Assembly (NCBI RefSeq): GCF_002019635.1
Contig: NZ_KV917371.1
Location: 434,001-498,000, forward strand
Reading direction: 5' to 3'
From: Metabacillus halosaccharovorans
GTDB lineage: Bacteria > Bacillota > Bacilli > Bacillales > Bacillaceae
Length of the DNA: 64,000 nt
In this document: positions 13,039-21,096 of the stretch, piece after piece
Numbering within the stretch: position 1 is the stretch's first letter
Layout of the letters: each line of letters begins with the position of its first letter
Made by a program: the position numbers and the translations under genes
Notes under the pieces: model-generated
Database searches by the model: none
Seen by the model: only the letters and a program-made list of their open reading frames with translations
What the model was told of the DNA's origin: nothing

Positions 13039-13188
13039 CTATTTTGTTTCCTTCATATATTCATTTTCGATTTCTGATAGTGTCAATTCATAGAGATGAT
13101 GTTCTTCCTTCTTATATATTCCTAACGCTATTAACTGTATTATTAGTTTCTCTTTTCTCATATCTACTGCCTCTCGAAGCTTTGTCAT
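13039..13188 (-). CDS. Fur-regulated basic protein A (Fbp_A) family mini-protein
   Basis: A 49-residue basic protein beginning MTKLREAVDMRKEKL and continuing LIALGIYKKEEHHLYELTL; this matches the pattern of the Bacillus Fbp_A family. FbpA in B. subtilis is a Fur-controlled helper of the FsrA iron-sparing response. AAGGAGG lies nine bases before the ATG, a strong ribosome site. It sits 38 bases after ssuE and before the hairpin ahead of the flavin monooxygenase, an unusual place for an iron-sparing factor. No Fur box was recognised nearby, so here it may be controlled with the sulfur genes. Function in this context is unknown. Confidence 0.8.
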   Translation of the reverse strand: MTKLREAVDMRKEKLIIQLIALGIYKKEEHHLYELTLSEIENEYMKETK

Positions 13189-13226
13189 TCATCTAAACCT
13201 CCTTAATTTTATATAAAGACGTAAAT

Positions 13227-13751
13227 TTAGATAAGCCTAAGAAACGCTTCAATACCTTGATTTAATCTTTGCTGAGCGTCTTCATTGATAATAAATTTAT
13301 TCTCCCCAGTTCGTTCTATGTGCTGATCGATAGTATATACACCATTCGATATAGTAGTTGCCCCCAAGACTGAAAGTACTGGATTTAATGCATATTGTAT
13401 AGTTAGCAAATGTCCAAATGACCCACCCAAAATTAGTGGCAGAATCACCTTATCTTTCAAACCTTTTTGTGGTAAAAGGTCAAGATATGTTTTCAATATC
13501 CCTGAATAAGATGCTTTGTATACCGGGCTTAATATAATTACACCTGTAGATTTTTTTATCACCTCATTTGCTTTGATAATGGCTCCACTATCAAAATTAG
13601 CTTTAATTAAATCTTCTGCTGGTAGATTATGCACATTAATCGTTTCATAATATATTCCTTTTTCCTTTAACACATTTGTTACAAAATCTAAAATACCGTT
13701 TAAACGCGAATATTCATTTGGTGCCCCAACAATTATAGAAACGTTTTTCAT
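13227..13751 (-). CDS. ssuE: NADPH-dependent FMN reductase, SsuE-like
   Basis: Flavodoxin-like reductase that supplies FMNH2 to the two-component monooxygenase. The N-terminal MKNVSIIVGAPNEYSRLNGI is the phosphate-binding loop of this family, and SPVYKASYSGILKTYLDLLPQ is the conserved flavin/dimer segment seen in SsuE/MsuE. It is 174 aa with AAGGAG before the ATG. A structured motif shared with the tauE leader lies about 45 bases upstream of the start. The next gene down is the Fbp_A mini-protein. Confidence 0.92.
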   Translation of the reverse strand: MKNVSIIVGAPNEYSRLNGILDFVTNVLKEKGIYYETINVHNLPAEDLIKANFDSGAIIKANEVIKKSTGVIILSPVYKASYSGILKTYLDLLPQKGLKDKVILPLILGGSFGHLLTIQYALNPVLSVLGATTISNGVYTIDQHIERTGENKFIINEDAQQRLNQGIEAFLRLI

Positions 13752-13791
13752 GTCAATTTCTCCTTACCTGTTTTAATGATATTGACGAATT

Positions 13792-13814
13792 TGCCTTCGG
13801 GTTTCCGATCAGCA
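13792..13814 (-). promoter_or_regulatory. Structured leader motif, copy 2 (upstream of ssuE)
   Basis: On the minus strand TGC-T is followed by GAT, CGG, loop AAAC, CCG, AA and GGCA. This gives a hairpin of an outer 3-4 bp stem and an inner CGG/CCG stem with a GAT/AA internal loop. The same architecture and sequence (GATCGGA...CCGAAGGCA) precedes tauE. Here no terminator follows, so if it regulates it would act on translation or bind a protein. Confidence 0.45.
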
Positions 13815-13860
13815 AAAAGGCCCCCGTCTAAGTTAAATATTACTTAGTTTCGAGAGCCTC
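13814..13860 (-). terminator. Terminator of tauE
   Basis: On the minus strand AGGC, CTCG and CTAAG pair with CTTAG, CGGGG and GCCT, then five T residues follow. It lies directly after the exporter stop codon and separates tauE from ssuE. Confidence 0.8.
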
Positions 13861-13867
13861 TAGTTTT

Positions 13868-14767
13868 CTAGTCAGCTAATGATTTTTCTTCTGCTTTATT
13901 CAAATTTTTGTATGCTCCTAGTTTAAAGATCGTATAGGAAATAGCGACAATCCAAATTAGGGCAATTCCAATATAAATATATGGATAGATAGCATCATTC
14001 TCTATCCACATGTGTACAATTGTTCTGGCATTCACTAAGATAATGAATCCACCAACAAGCACTCCCATCAACTGTGCAGGAACTTTTTGAACTAACCATG
14101 CTGCTATTGGAGCTGCAATAATTCCGCCTATCATTAAGGCTCCAACCCACAACCAGTTGACCTCTTCCCACCCTAATGAAATGAGAAACCCTAAAGTAGC
14201 AGAAACAGCAATAGCAAACTCACTTGTATCAACCGTACCTACTACTTTTCGCGCACTCATTCCTTTTCGAGATAATAACACTGGCGTAGCGATAGGTCCC
14301 CAGCCACCTCCTCCTGTTGCATCAGCAAAGCCGGCAATTAAACCTAAAGGAATTGATTGCTTACGAGTCAATTCAATGCCTTTCTTCTCCTCGGATGTAC
14401 GAAATTTAAATAAAAATCTTGTAAGAACATAGATACCTAAAAGTAATAGAAAGAGAGATATATAGGGTCTGACTAAATCTCCAGGTAGATTACTGAGGAA
14501 TGTTGCACCCAAAAAGGCACCTATTGATCCTGGAATAATTAAACGAAAAACCGCTTGTTTATCCACATTCCCAAACTTTATATGTGATGCTCCAGATGCA
14601 GCAGTTGTGACTACCTCTGCCAAGTGAACAGATGCAGAGGCAACTGCAGGTGCTATTCCAAACGTTAGTAAAAGTGTAGTGGATGTCACACCATATGCCA
14701 TTCCTAATGCACCATCTATTAATTGCGCAAGTAAACCGATAAAAGCAAAAATAAGTAACTTTTTCAT
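13868..14767 (-). CDS. TauE/SafE family membrane exporter (sulfite exporter-like)
   Basis: Polytopic membrane protein of the TauE/SafE family (PF01925) with about eight membrane segments in two repeats; DGALGMAYGVTSTTLLL near the N-terminus and FADATGGGGWGPIATPVLL in the middle are the repeated family signatures. Members are thought to export sulfite or sulfoacetate, or move other anions. The position beside ssuE and the sulfonate operon suggests disposal of sulfite released by the monooxygenase. AAAGGAAG precedes the ATG. It is transcribed from its own sigma-A promoter through a short leader containing a hairpin motif and a terminator. Confidence 0.88.
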   Translation of the reverse strand: MKKLLIFAFIGLLAQLIDGALGMAYGVTSTTLLLTFGIAPAVASASVHLAEVVTTAASGASHIKFGNVDKQAVFRLIIPGSIGAFLGATFLSNLPGDLVRPYISLFLLLLGIYVLTRFLFKFRTSEEKKGIELTRKQSIPLGLIAGFADATGGGGWGPIATPVLLSRKGMSARKVVGTVDTSEFAIAVSATLGFLISLGWEEVNWLWVGALMIGGIIAAPIAAWLVQKVPAQLMGVLVGGFIILVNARTIVHMWIENDAIYPYIYIGIALIWIVAISYTIFKLGAYKNLNKAEEKSLAD

Positions 14768-14793
14768 TAAAATCTTCCTTTCTTTGTAAAAAT

Positions 14794-14850
14794 AAAAAAG
14801 GCATAACCCTCTGAAAGAAATTGGGTTATGCCTTCGGTCGTCCGATCGGC
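14794..14850 (-). promoter_or_regulatory. Candidate attenuator leader of tauE (structured motif copy 1 plus terminator)
   Basis: On the minus strand a hairpin (14830-14850) of GCC, GAT, CGG, loop ACGA, CCG, AA, GGC is followed at once by a perfect 10-bp terminator (GGCATAACCC / GGGTTATGCC) and a T-run. The last GGC of the first hairpin is also the first three bases of the terminator stem, so the two compete. The hairpin copy before ssuE has the same sequence core. No known riboswitch family was recognised. Confidence 0.6.
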
Positions 14851-14877
14851 TTTTTATTTTATTTTTGAATTAATCTG

Positions 14878-14907
14878 ATTATAATCCCTACAATTCCTAC
14901 CTGTCAA
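14878..14907 (-). promoter_or_regulatory. tauE promoter
   Basis: On the minus strand TTGACA (14902-14907) and TATAAT (14878-14883) are spaced by 18 bases, a near-perfect sigma-A promoter. Transcription would begin about 20 bases before the leader hairpin. Confidence 0.8.
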
Positions 14908-14931
14908 CTAGAATTTAACAAAAATCACTCT

Positions 14932-15390
14932 TTATTTCGACTCTTTCATCACCTCTGTTTGAACTCTTTGTAAAAATTCCTTCACTACATCATCATTACC
15001 TTTTTGACTGCTTAATTTCATCATGGCTCTCCCGATAAAATTTACTCCTTTGTTAGATCCTTCATAAATAAATGTTGTTGTATCTTGTTCATTTTTCAAA
15101 AGTGTAAAAGTTAAAGATATTTCGAATGCTCTGCCTAGCACAAATCGTATTTGTTTCTTCTTCTTGTCTTCTGTATCTTCATAAGCTAATGTTTCTACAA
15201 TATACGTTTCAACTCTTTTTCCTTCACGGTATTTTTGTTGATGCTTTGCGCCTACTTCATGTTCCTTTTTTTCAATTAATGTATGCTCTTCTACTTTGGG
15301 CATGATTTTTTTAATATTTTTATCTAAAAACAAACTCCACACATGTTCTATATTTTTATTGATAACAATTTCTTCTTTCCATTGAATCAT
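14932..15390 (-). CDS. SRPBCC (START-like) family protein
   Basis: Small soluble protein with a START/Bet v1-type helix-grip fold, judged from the opening IQWKEEIVINKNIEHVWSLFLD and the alternating strand pattern. At 152 aa it is of standard size. Its start overlaps the stop of the MerR gene by four bases (ATGA), so the two are translationally coupled. Ligand and role are unknown; such pairs often sense or bind a small hydrophobic molecule. Confidence 0.72.
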   Translation of the reverse strand: MIQWKEEIVINKNIEHVWSLFLDKNIKKIMPKVEEHTLIEKKEHEVGAKHQQKYREGKRVETYIVETLAYEDTEDKKKKQIRFVLGRAFEISLTFTLLKNEQDTTTFIYEGSNKGVNFIGRAMMKLSSQKGNDDVVKEFLQRVQTEVMKESK

Positions 15391-15731
15391 TTACTTTCCT
15401 CCTCACCCGATAACAAAAATTCATCGATTGCTTTCATTTGGAGTTGCCGCTCTTCAATTTCAAGCATGATTTTATTTCGTTTTTGACGTAGCAATGAATC
15501 CAGATTTTCAAACGATTCATCTTCCATGACTGAGATCATTTCTTGAATCGTAAAGCCTAAGCTTCGTAATTTCACTAATAGTATAGCCAGGAAATAACTG
15601 CCGTCATCATAGTATCGATAGTTATTTTTCGGATCTATGTAAGCTGGTTCAAGCAATTTTACTTCTGCATAATACCTTAGTGTTTCTTTGCTTAAACCAG
15701 TGAGCTTAGCAAATTCACTTATTTTATACAT
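15387..15731 (-). CDS. MerR-family transcriptional regulator
   Basis: A 114-aa regulator with an N-terminal winged helix (YKISEFAKLTGLSKETLRYYAEVKLLEPAY) and a following coiled-coil dimer helix. There is no cysteine cluster for metal binding, so it is probably a small-molecule or stress-type MerR. It is first in a two-gene unit with the SRPBCC protein. No dyad promoter with a 19-base spacer was identified. Confidence 0.85.
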   Translation of the reverse strand: MYKISEFAKLTGLSKETLRYYAEVKLLEPAYIDPKNNYRYYDDGSYFLAILLVKLRSLGFTIQEMISVMEDESFENLDSLLRQKRNKIMLEIEERQLQMKAIDEFLLSGEEESK

Positions 15732-15795
15732 CTTGTTCTCCCAAAACGATCATAAACTGTGTGGTGCACGACAGGGTCAATATTTTTTCAGATAC

Positions 15796-15822
15796 AAAAA
15801 GCCACCTTTTTAAGGTGACTTC
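15796..15822 (-). terminator. Terminator after the SDR gene
   Basis: On the minus strand AAGTCACCTT pairs with AGGTGGCTTT around an AAAA loop and runs into T residues, 20 bases past the SDR stop. Confidence 0.8.
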
Positions 15823-15839
15823 ATCTATATTTATCCATA

Positions 15840-16505
15840 TTAACTTATTATCATTTGTTCTTCATCTTCCCGTTCAACTATTTCTTTCGCAACTTGTTTT
15901 GCTGACTTTAATCTGGAAGGATCTTTTATAAAGTCACTGCCTTCCCAGAAAGGTGTATTCATTCCACCCATGTATACAGCAGATACCTTTATGGAGGTAT
16001 GTTCAAGTTCTTTTATAAGACTTTCAGTAAAACCCCTCACGGCAAATTTGCTTGCTACATAAGCAGTTTCTCTAACTTTCCCGCGCAAACCTGCGGTAGA
16101 GATGATGTTCATAATTTTTCCTGATTGATGTTCCAAAAATATAGGTAGAACTTCTTTTGTCATGAAAATCGTTCCTTTTATATTTGTATCAATCATCTGA
16201 CTTATTTCTTCTATAGAAAGATCCTGCAGGTTTCCAAAATAACCGATTCCTGCATTATTAATAAGCATATCTATCTTCTCTATTCTTACAAGGCGCTCTA
16301 TCAACTTTTTAACTGCTTGTCCATCGCTAATATCACACGAAGCGACGAGAGAAGAACCTTTCGTCATTTTAATCAAATCTTTTACATCATTTAAAGATTC
16401 CTTTGTTCTTCCAACTAATATGATTCGGTCTCCTCTTTTTGCATATGCAAGTGCGAGTTCTTTTCCCAGTCCAGTTCCAGCACCTGTAATTAAAATTGTT
16501 TTCAT
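15840..16505 (-). CDS. Short-chain dehydrogenase/reductase
   Basis: NAD(P)-dependent oxidoreductase of the classical SDR type. The cofactor loop is TGAGTGLGKE (residues 7-16), NNAG lies near residue 85, and the catalytic Ser-Tyr-Lys are in STAGLRG and YVASK. The 221-aa length is slightly short at the C-terminus but intact. It lies 32 bases after nupC in the same direction and may share its transcript. Substrate unknown. Confidence 0.85.
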   Translation of the reverse strand: MKTILITGAGTGLGKELALAYAKRGDRIILVGRTKESLNDVKDLIKMTKGSSLVASCDISDGQAVKKLIERLVRIEKIDMLINNAGIGYFGNLQDLSIEEISQMIDTNIKGTIFMTKEVLPIFLEHQSGKIMNIISTAGLRGKVRETAYVASKFAVRGFTESLIKELEHTSIKVSAVYMGGMNTPFWEGSDFIKDPSRLKSAKQVAKEIVEREDEEQMIIS

Positions 16506-16537
16506 TTGTTCTCCACTTCACTTTATATAGAAAATAC

Positions 16538-17755
16538 TTAAATAAAGATTCCAGCAATTGCTGCACTTAATAAGGAAGCTAACATCCCTGCAGCAACTGC
16601 GCGAAGACCGAGTTTTGCAATATCAGGACGACGACTTGGAGCAAGTCCGCCTAACCCGCCTAAAAGAATGGCCATTGAACTTAAATTGGCAAAACCACAA
16701 AGTGCAAAGCTGACAACCATAACTGTTTTAGGTGTTAGTTGTTCGATTTGTGGTGCAAAAGAAGAGTAGGCAACAAATTCATTTAACACTAATTTTTGGC
16801 CGATAAAGCTTCCTGCCGTCACAGCTTCAGACCATGGAACACCGATCGCAAATGCTATAGGTGAGAATACAAACCCTAAAATTGATTCAAGTGATAGAGC
16901 ATCATAACCAAAAATACCCCCGATTCCACCTAATATTCCGTTGATTAACGCAATTAACGCAATAAATGCAATTAACATTGCACCTACATTTAATGCAAGT
17001 GTTAATCCATCTCCAGCACCACGTGCAGCTGCGTCTATAACATTTACAGCTTCTTTATCTTTTTCCATTTCTAATGATTTTGCGGTTTCCGATTGTTCTG
17101 TTTCAGGCATCATTAGTTTAGCCAGTACCAATCCTGCAGGAGCTGCCATAAAACTAGCTGCTAATAAATATTCCAGTGGAACTCCTAGTAAAGAGTACCC
17201 TACAAGGACAGAACCAGCGACTGAAGCCAACCCGCCGGTCATGACAGCGAATAGCTCTGATTTTGTCATTTTTTCTAAGAATGGACGAATCACAAGAGGT
17301 GCCTCTGTTTGTCCTACAAAAATATTTGCAGCAGCGGACATAGACTCAGCTTTACTCGTTCCTAACAGCTTTGATAATCCTCCACCAATAATTTTAATAA
17401 ACCACTGCATGATTCCTAAATAATATAGAACTGAGATTAAAGAAGAAAAGAAGATAATAATACTCAGAACTTGAAACGCAAAGATAAATCCTAATGGAGA
17501 TTCCGCATTAGCTAAGGGGCCAAATACAAATGTTAGCCCTTCACTTGCATAATTGATAATATTTTGAACCCCCATCGTTAACCATTCTAAAGCCGTTCTC
17601 CCAGCTTCCCATTTTAAAACAATAAATGCGAATAAAATCTGTATCGCTAAACCTCCAAAAATCGTACGATAATTAATTGCCTTCCTTTGGCTTGATAGTA
17701 GAAATGCAATTCCTAAAACGACAACGATCCCAAAAATTCCCCATAATAAATTCAT
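16538..17755 (-). CDS. nupC: Concentrative nucleoside transporter, NupC family
   Basis: Proton- or sodium-coupled nucleoside importer in the cytoplasmic membrane. The family motif VGQTEAPLVIRPFL and the C-terminal CGFANLSSMAILLGGLGGLAPSRR are present, with around nine or ten membrane segments over 405 aa. AGGTGA before the ATG at 17755 sets the start; an upstream in-frame GTG is part of that site. The promoter region contains two TTGTT-GACGTC-AACAA-like palindromes, suggesting control by a GntR- or DeoR-type repressor. Confidence 0.92.
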   Translation of the reverse strand: MNLLWGIFGIVVVLGIAFLLSSQRKAINYRTIFGGLAIQILFAFIVLKWEAGRTALEWLTMGVQNIINYASEGLTFVFGPLANAESPLGFIFAFQVLSIIIFFSSLISVLYYLGIMQWFIKIIGGGLSKLLGTSKAESMSAAANIFVGQTEAPLVIRPFLEKMTKSELFAVMTGGLASVAGSVLVGYSLLGVPLEYLLAASFMAAPAGLVLAKLMMPETEQSETAKSLEMEKDKEAVNVIDAAARGAGDGLTLALNVGAMLIAFIALIALINGILGGIGGIFGYDALSLESILGFVFSPIAFAIGVPWSEAVTAGSFIGQKLVLNEFVAYSSFAPQIEQLTPKTVMVVSFALCGFANLSSMAILLGGLGGLAPSRRPDIAKLGLRAVAAGMLASLLSAAIAGIFI

Positions 17756-17841
17756 GTTTATCACCTCAAAAATTTGTAACTTTTTATATTGTTTGCAGAA
17801 ACATATGAAATAATAAAAAAATTTTTCTTATCATCACAGAC

Positions 17842-17931
17842 TTGTTGGACGTCGAACAACTAATTATAAATGAAAGCCCTTTCATAAAGTCCCACATACA
17901 CATTATAAAGGTATGATGTCTAACAACTCAA
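17842..17931 (-). promoter_or_regulatory. nupC promoter with two operator-like palindromes
   Basis: On the minus strand -35 TTGAGT (17926-17931) and -10 TATAAT (17902-17907) are 18 bases apart. TTGTTGGACGTCGAACAA (17842-17859) is a palindrome with one mismatched pair, about 45 bases downstream of the -10. A related but weaker site (17911-17927, TTGTTAGACATC on the minus strand) sits between -35 and -10. Confidence 0.6.
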
Positions 17932-17980
17932 GTGTTTTCCTATAAAAAAGATATTTTTTTTGATCCGTAGCTGGTCCAAA

Positions 17981-17999
17981 GGGACAGGTTCCTTGTCCC
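17981..17999. repeat. GGGACAGGT-type hairpin repeat, copy A
   Basis: GGGACAGGTTCCTTGTCCC is a near-palindrome just beyond the alpha-xyloside operon terminator. Related elements occur at 24464-24497, 26310-26330 and 33340-33393, all in gaps at gene ends. Confidence 0.65.
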
Positions 18000-18012
18000 A
18001 AAATATGAAAAA

Positions 18013-18033
18013 GGACAAGGTTCACCCTCGTCC
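18013..18033 (-). terminator. Terminator of the alpha-xyloside operon
   Basis: On the minus strand GGACGAGG pairs with CCTTGTCC and is followed by TTTTT, immediately after the stop codon of the distal permease gene. It overlaps the GGGACAGGT repeat cluster and may derive from it. Confidence 0.75.
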
Positions 18034-18858
18034 CTACTTAACTGCTCCATCAGAAATACCTTTAATGATATATTTCTGCAGAAACATATATACAACTATT
18101 ATTGGAATAATACCGATAACTAATGCAGCTAAAGCCAAATGCCATTGTTTCGAATATTCTCCAAAGAAATAGAACATTTTTAAAGGAATTGTATATAACC
18201 CTTCCTTATTTATTACTAGTGATGGAAGTAAATAATCATTCCAGAACCAAATTGCATTTAACACAATAACTGTGACAGTCGTTGGTTTTAACATTGGCAG
18301 AATAATATACCTGTAAACCTGGAATCGATTACACCCATCAATAATAGCTGCTTCATCCAATGCCTTCGGTATACCCCTTAAAGCACCAAAATATAAGAAA
18401 ACAGCTAAGCTTGACCCTAACCCTAAATACATGATCATCAATCCGGCTCGATTTAACATATCGAATGAGCCAAAAATCGAAACTAACGGAATCATGATCG
18501 ATTGGAATGGAATCAGCATGCATATTGCAAAGATAAAATAAATGATCGAGCTTGTTTTTCCCTGTCTGCGCGATAATGCATAAGCAGCCATTGAGGTACA
18601 TATACAGATAAGAAAAATACTCACCACTGTAATGATGACTGAATTTATAAAGCTTTGAATAAAATCTAAAGCAGTAAAGGCTTCAGGGTAGTTGGCCAAT
18701 GTCCCCTCTGACGGAAAAGAAAGGGTATTAACAAAAATCTCAGCTTTTGTCTTAAACGAATTGACTATCACTAGATAGAACGGATAAAACCAAATGATTG
18801 AAAGTAATAGTCCAAGCAAAATAAATCCGTACGTTTTTGCTTTATTTTGTGCAATCAT
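18034..18858 (-). CDS. Sugar ABC transporter permease, MalG/CUT1 type
   Basis: Second membrane subunit of a CUT1 carbohydrate importer. Six membrane segments are visible, with the coupling motif EAAIIDGCNRFQVYRYIILPMLKP near residue 190 (core EAAIIDG). Its start overlaps the preceding permease stop by four bases. The downstream neighbour is a terminator. Substrate is inferred from the linked YicI-type enzyme to be an alpha-xyloside. Confidence 0.92.
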   Translation of the reverse strand: MIAQNKAKTYGFILLGLLLSIIWFYPFYLVIVNSFKTKAEIFVNTLSFPSEGTLANYPEAFTALDFIQSFINSVIITVVSIFLICICTSMAAYALSRRQGKTSSIIYFIFAICMLIPFQSIMIPLVSIFGSFDMLNRAGLMIMYLGLGSSLAVFLYFGALRGIPKALDEAAIIDGCNRFQVYRYIILPMLKPTTVTVIVLNAIWFWNDYLLPSLVINKEGLYTIPLKMFYFFGEYSKQWHLALAALVIGIIPIIVVYMFLQKYIIKGISDGAVK

Positions 18859-19718
18859 AAGTCAGTCTCCCTCTTTCTAGTCATATATAGTTGGATCACT
18901 GAAATTGCCGTAATAATAAGCAGGAAAATAATCGCTTTTGCTTGTGCATAACCCATTTCTTGAACCTTAAATGCTGTATCATATATATTCATCGTGGCCA
19001 TCTGAGTGGAGCTGAATGGTCCTCCGGCTGTTAACGCCATATTTTGATCATACACTTTAAATGCGTTGGATAATGATAGAAATAAACTAACCGTAAACGC
19101 CGGTGCAAGTAATGGGAATTTAATTCTCCAAAAACGCTGCCATACATTAGCACCATCAATTGTAGACGCTTCAATTAATTCATCCGGGATATTATTCAAA
19201 AACGAAATATAGATAATCATAATATAACCGCTCATTTGCCAGATAAATAGAATCACCAATCCCCAAAATCCTGTTTCTGTATCTGATAACCAGCCTTTAA
19301 AAAATTCTAAGCCTGTAAGCTCTGCTACTCCTTCAAAAGCTTTTAGGAAAATAAACTGCCAAATAAACCCTAAAATAATCCCGCCAATTAAGTTCGGCAT
19401 AAAAAAAACTGTTCGGAAAACTGTATTAAATTTCCCCATTTTTTGTGTAACAAACAAGGCTAAAAGCAAGCCAATAACATTGATTCCAATAACAGAGGCA
19501 ATCGAAAATCCTCCTGTAAAGAGAAGACTATATAAAAATTGATCATCTTTAAAGAGATTGATGTAATTCTCAAAACCTACGAATTCTTTCACTTGAAACC
19601 CGTTGTATTCTGTAAAGGAATAGTAGACACCTTGGAAAAAGGGAATTATTAAAACAATAGCTAAAGCAGCTATACATGGAGCCAGAAATAGCCAGTAGGT
19701 GAGGTTTTTCATTTTCAT
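18855..19718 (-). CDS. Sugar ABC transporter permease, MalF/CUT1 type
   Basis: First membrane subunit of the same importer, with six membrane segments and the coupling motif EASTIDGANVWQRFWRI near residue 200. AAGGG precedes the ATG at 19718; an in-frame GTG three codons earlier (19727) is the alternative. The gene begins after a 12-bp stem-loop that separates it from the binding-protein gene. Confidence 0.92.
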   Translation of the reverse strand: MKMKNLTYWLFLAPCIAALAIVLIIPFFQGVYYSFTEYNGFQVKEFVGFENYINLFKDDQFLYSLLFTGGFSIASVIGINVIGLLLALFVTQKMGKFNTVFRTVFFMPNLIGGIILGFIWQFIFLKAFEGVAELTGLEFFKGWLSDTETGFWGLVILFIWQMSGYIMIIYISFLNNIPDELIEASTIDGANVWQRFWRIKFPLLAPAFTVSLFLSLSNAFKVYDQNMALTAGGPFSSTQMATMNIYDTAFKVQEMGYAQAKAIIFLLIITAISVIQLYMTRKRETDL

Positions 19719-19746
19719 TATGCTCACACCCTTTATATAAAATAGC

Positions 19747-19783
19747 GAATGGAATAAGGAATCATCATTCTCTTATTCCATTC
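19747..19783 (-). promoter_or_regulatory. Intergenic stem-loop between binding protein and permease
   Basis: GAATGGAATAAG and CTTATTCCATTC are perfect 12-bp arms with no T-run after them on the minus strand. Such hairpins commonly protect the upstream mRNA so that the binding protein is made in excess of the permeases (inference). Confidence 0.6.
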
Positions 19784-19794
19784 AGATCCAAAAA

Positions 19795-21069
19795 TTAACG
19801 CATTTCCGTAAATTTCTCACTAGCTGTTTTTTCAAGATCTTCCCATGAAATATCCCCATTTAAATATTTTTGATACTCCGGAAAGAATGATGTCTGAGAG
19901 AATCCACTTGGATATTGATTATGAGCCCATACTCTTGATTTTCCATCTAACAGCATTTGATAGACTTCTTTTGAGACAGGATCTGTTATACTGTCAATCT
20001 CATATCCTTCATGAGCAGGAATATATTTAAATTCTTCAACAATTTGTTGTTTTCCATAATCAGATGTATACATCCAATCAATAAAGTCCTTAGATGCCTC
20101 AACAACTTTCTCATCATGCTCTTTATTTATTCCCCAGAACCATGATGGACCCGCACTGATGTAACCGTCAGTATCGCTATCTACAAATAGTGGTAAAATA
20201 CCTAATTTCTCTTTAGAAAATTCAGGATCAATGCCGTCAAGTGATGGTACAATCCAGTTTCCTTGGTGGATAATCGCTACTTTATTGTTTGTAAAAAGTT
20301 CTTCAACAGATGTACTATAATCTAATGACAAAATTGGTTGTACATTATATTTGTTTAGTAAATCTGTGTACTCTTTCATTCGATCTCCATATTTAAATGT
20401 AAGCTCAGTAGCTTTATATGCAACTTGTAGATCATTATCAAATTCAGGAGCTGTAAAGTGATTAGAAAATTGACTTGTTACCCAATCTTCTTTCCCACTG
20501 TATCCAAACACAGCTTCTAGACCAAGCTCTTCTTTTTTACTATCGATTGTTTCAACTGCCTTTGCAAAATCACCATAGCTTGCAATCGAGGCAGGATCTA
20601 CACCGGCAGATTCAAAAATTTCTTTATTGATCATCCAGCCGAAGCCTTCAATATTTAATGGAATTCCATAAGGTGTCCCGTCAACAGTCGAGCCTTGTAA
20701 TGTTCCCTCAATAGCTGTTTTTGCTGATTCCATTTCAGAAACATCTAATAAATAGTTTTGATATTTTTCAACATCAGATAAACCGCCTAATAAAAAGATG
20801 GCCGGATCTTCATTTGATGAAAACTTCGCTTGTAAAGCTGAAGCAGCGTCTTGTCCGCCGCCAACAGTTGTTAAGCGAATATCCACATCTTCATGTTCAC
20901 TTTCATATTTCTCAATCATCGCTTCCAACTGATCTTTTGTTTCTACTTTTATATTAAAAACGTCAACAACAGTACCGGCATCACCACCACTGCCTCCTGA
21001 AGAACACCCTGCCAACAATCCACCTACTAAAAGAGCTGTACCTAAACCTTTGATCATGTTCTTTTTCAT
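19795..21069 (-). CDS. Sugar ABC transporter, extracellular binding lipoprotein
   Basis: Solute-binding lipoprotein (bacterial extracellular solute-binding family 1). The lipobox LLAGCSS lies at about residues 18-24, after a lysine-rich start and hydrophobic core. The mature part has the typical FNIKVETKDQLEAMI start and aromatic-rich pocket residues such as GPSWFWGI. At 424 aa it is normal. It lies between the GH31 enzyme and two permeases; no ATPase is in the operon, so a shared MsmX-type ATPase is expected from elsewhere. Confidence 0.92.
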   Translation of the reverse strand: MKKNMIKGLGTALLVGGLLAGCSSGGSGGDAGTVVDVFNIKVETKDQLEAMIEKYESEHEDVDIRLTTVGGGQDAASALQAKFSSNEDPAIFLLGGLSDVEKYQNYLLDVSEMESAKTAIEGTLQGSTVDGTPYGIPLNIEGFGWMINKEIFESAGVDPASIASYGDFAKAVETIDSKKEELGLEAVFGYSGKEDWVTSQFSNHFTAPEFDNDLQVAYKATELTFKYGDRMKEYTDLLNKYNVQPILSLDYSTSVEELFTNNKVAIIHQGNWIVPSLDGIDPEFSKEKLGILPLFVDSDTDGYISAGPSWFWGINKEHDEKVVEASKDFIDWMYTSDYGKQQIVEEFKYIPAHEGYEIDSITDPVSKEVYQMLLDGKSRVWAHNQYPSGFSQTSFFPEYQKYLNGDISWEDLEKTASEKFTEMR

Positions 21070-21096
21070 AGCGTAATACCCCCTCTTATGATATGG

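Noticed and set aside
14830-14850. Guanidine-II (mini-ykkC) riboswitch, because of the ACGA hairpin loop
   Set aside because: That class needs two such hairpins in tandem; only one is here and the second copy of the motif has an AAAC loop.
12940-14931. S-box (SAM) or T-box leader for the sulfur genes
   Set aside because: The conserved S-box core and the T-box sequence are absent; the motif found has a different, shorter architecture.
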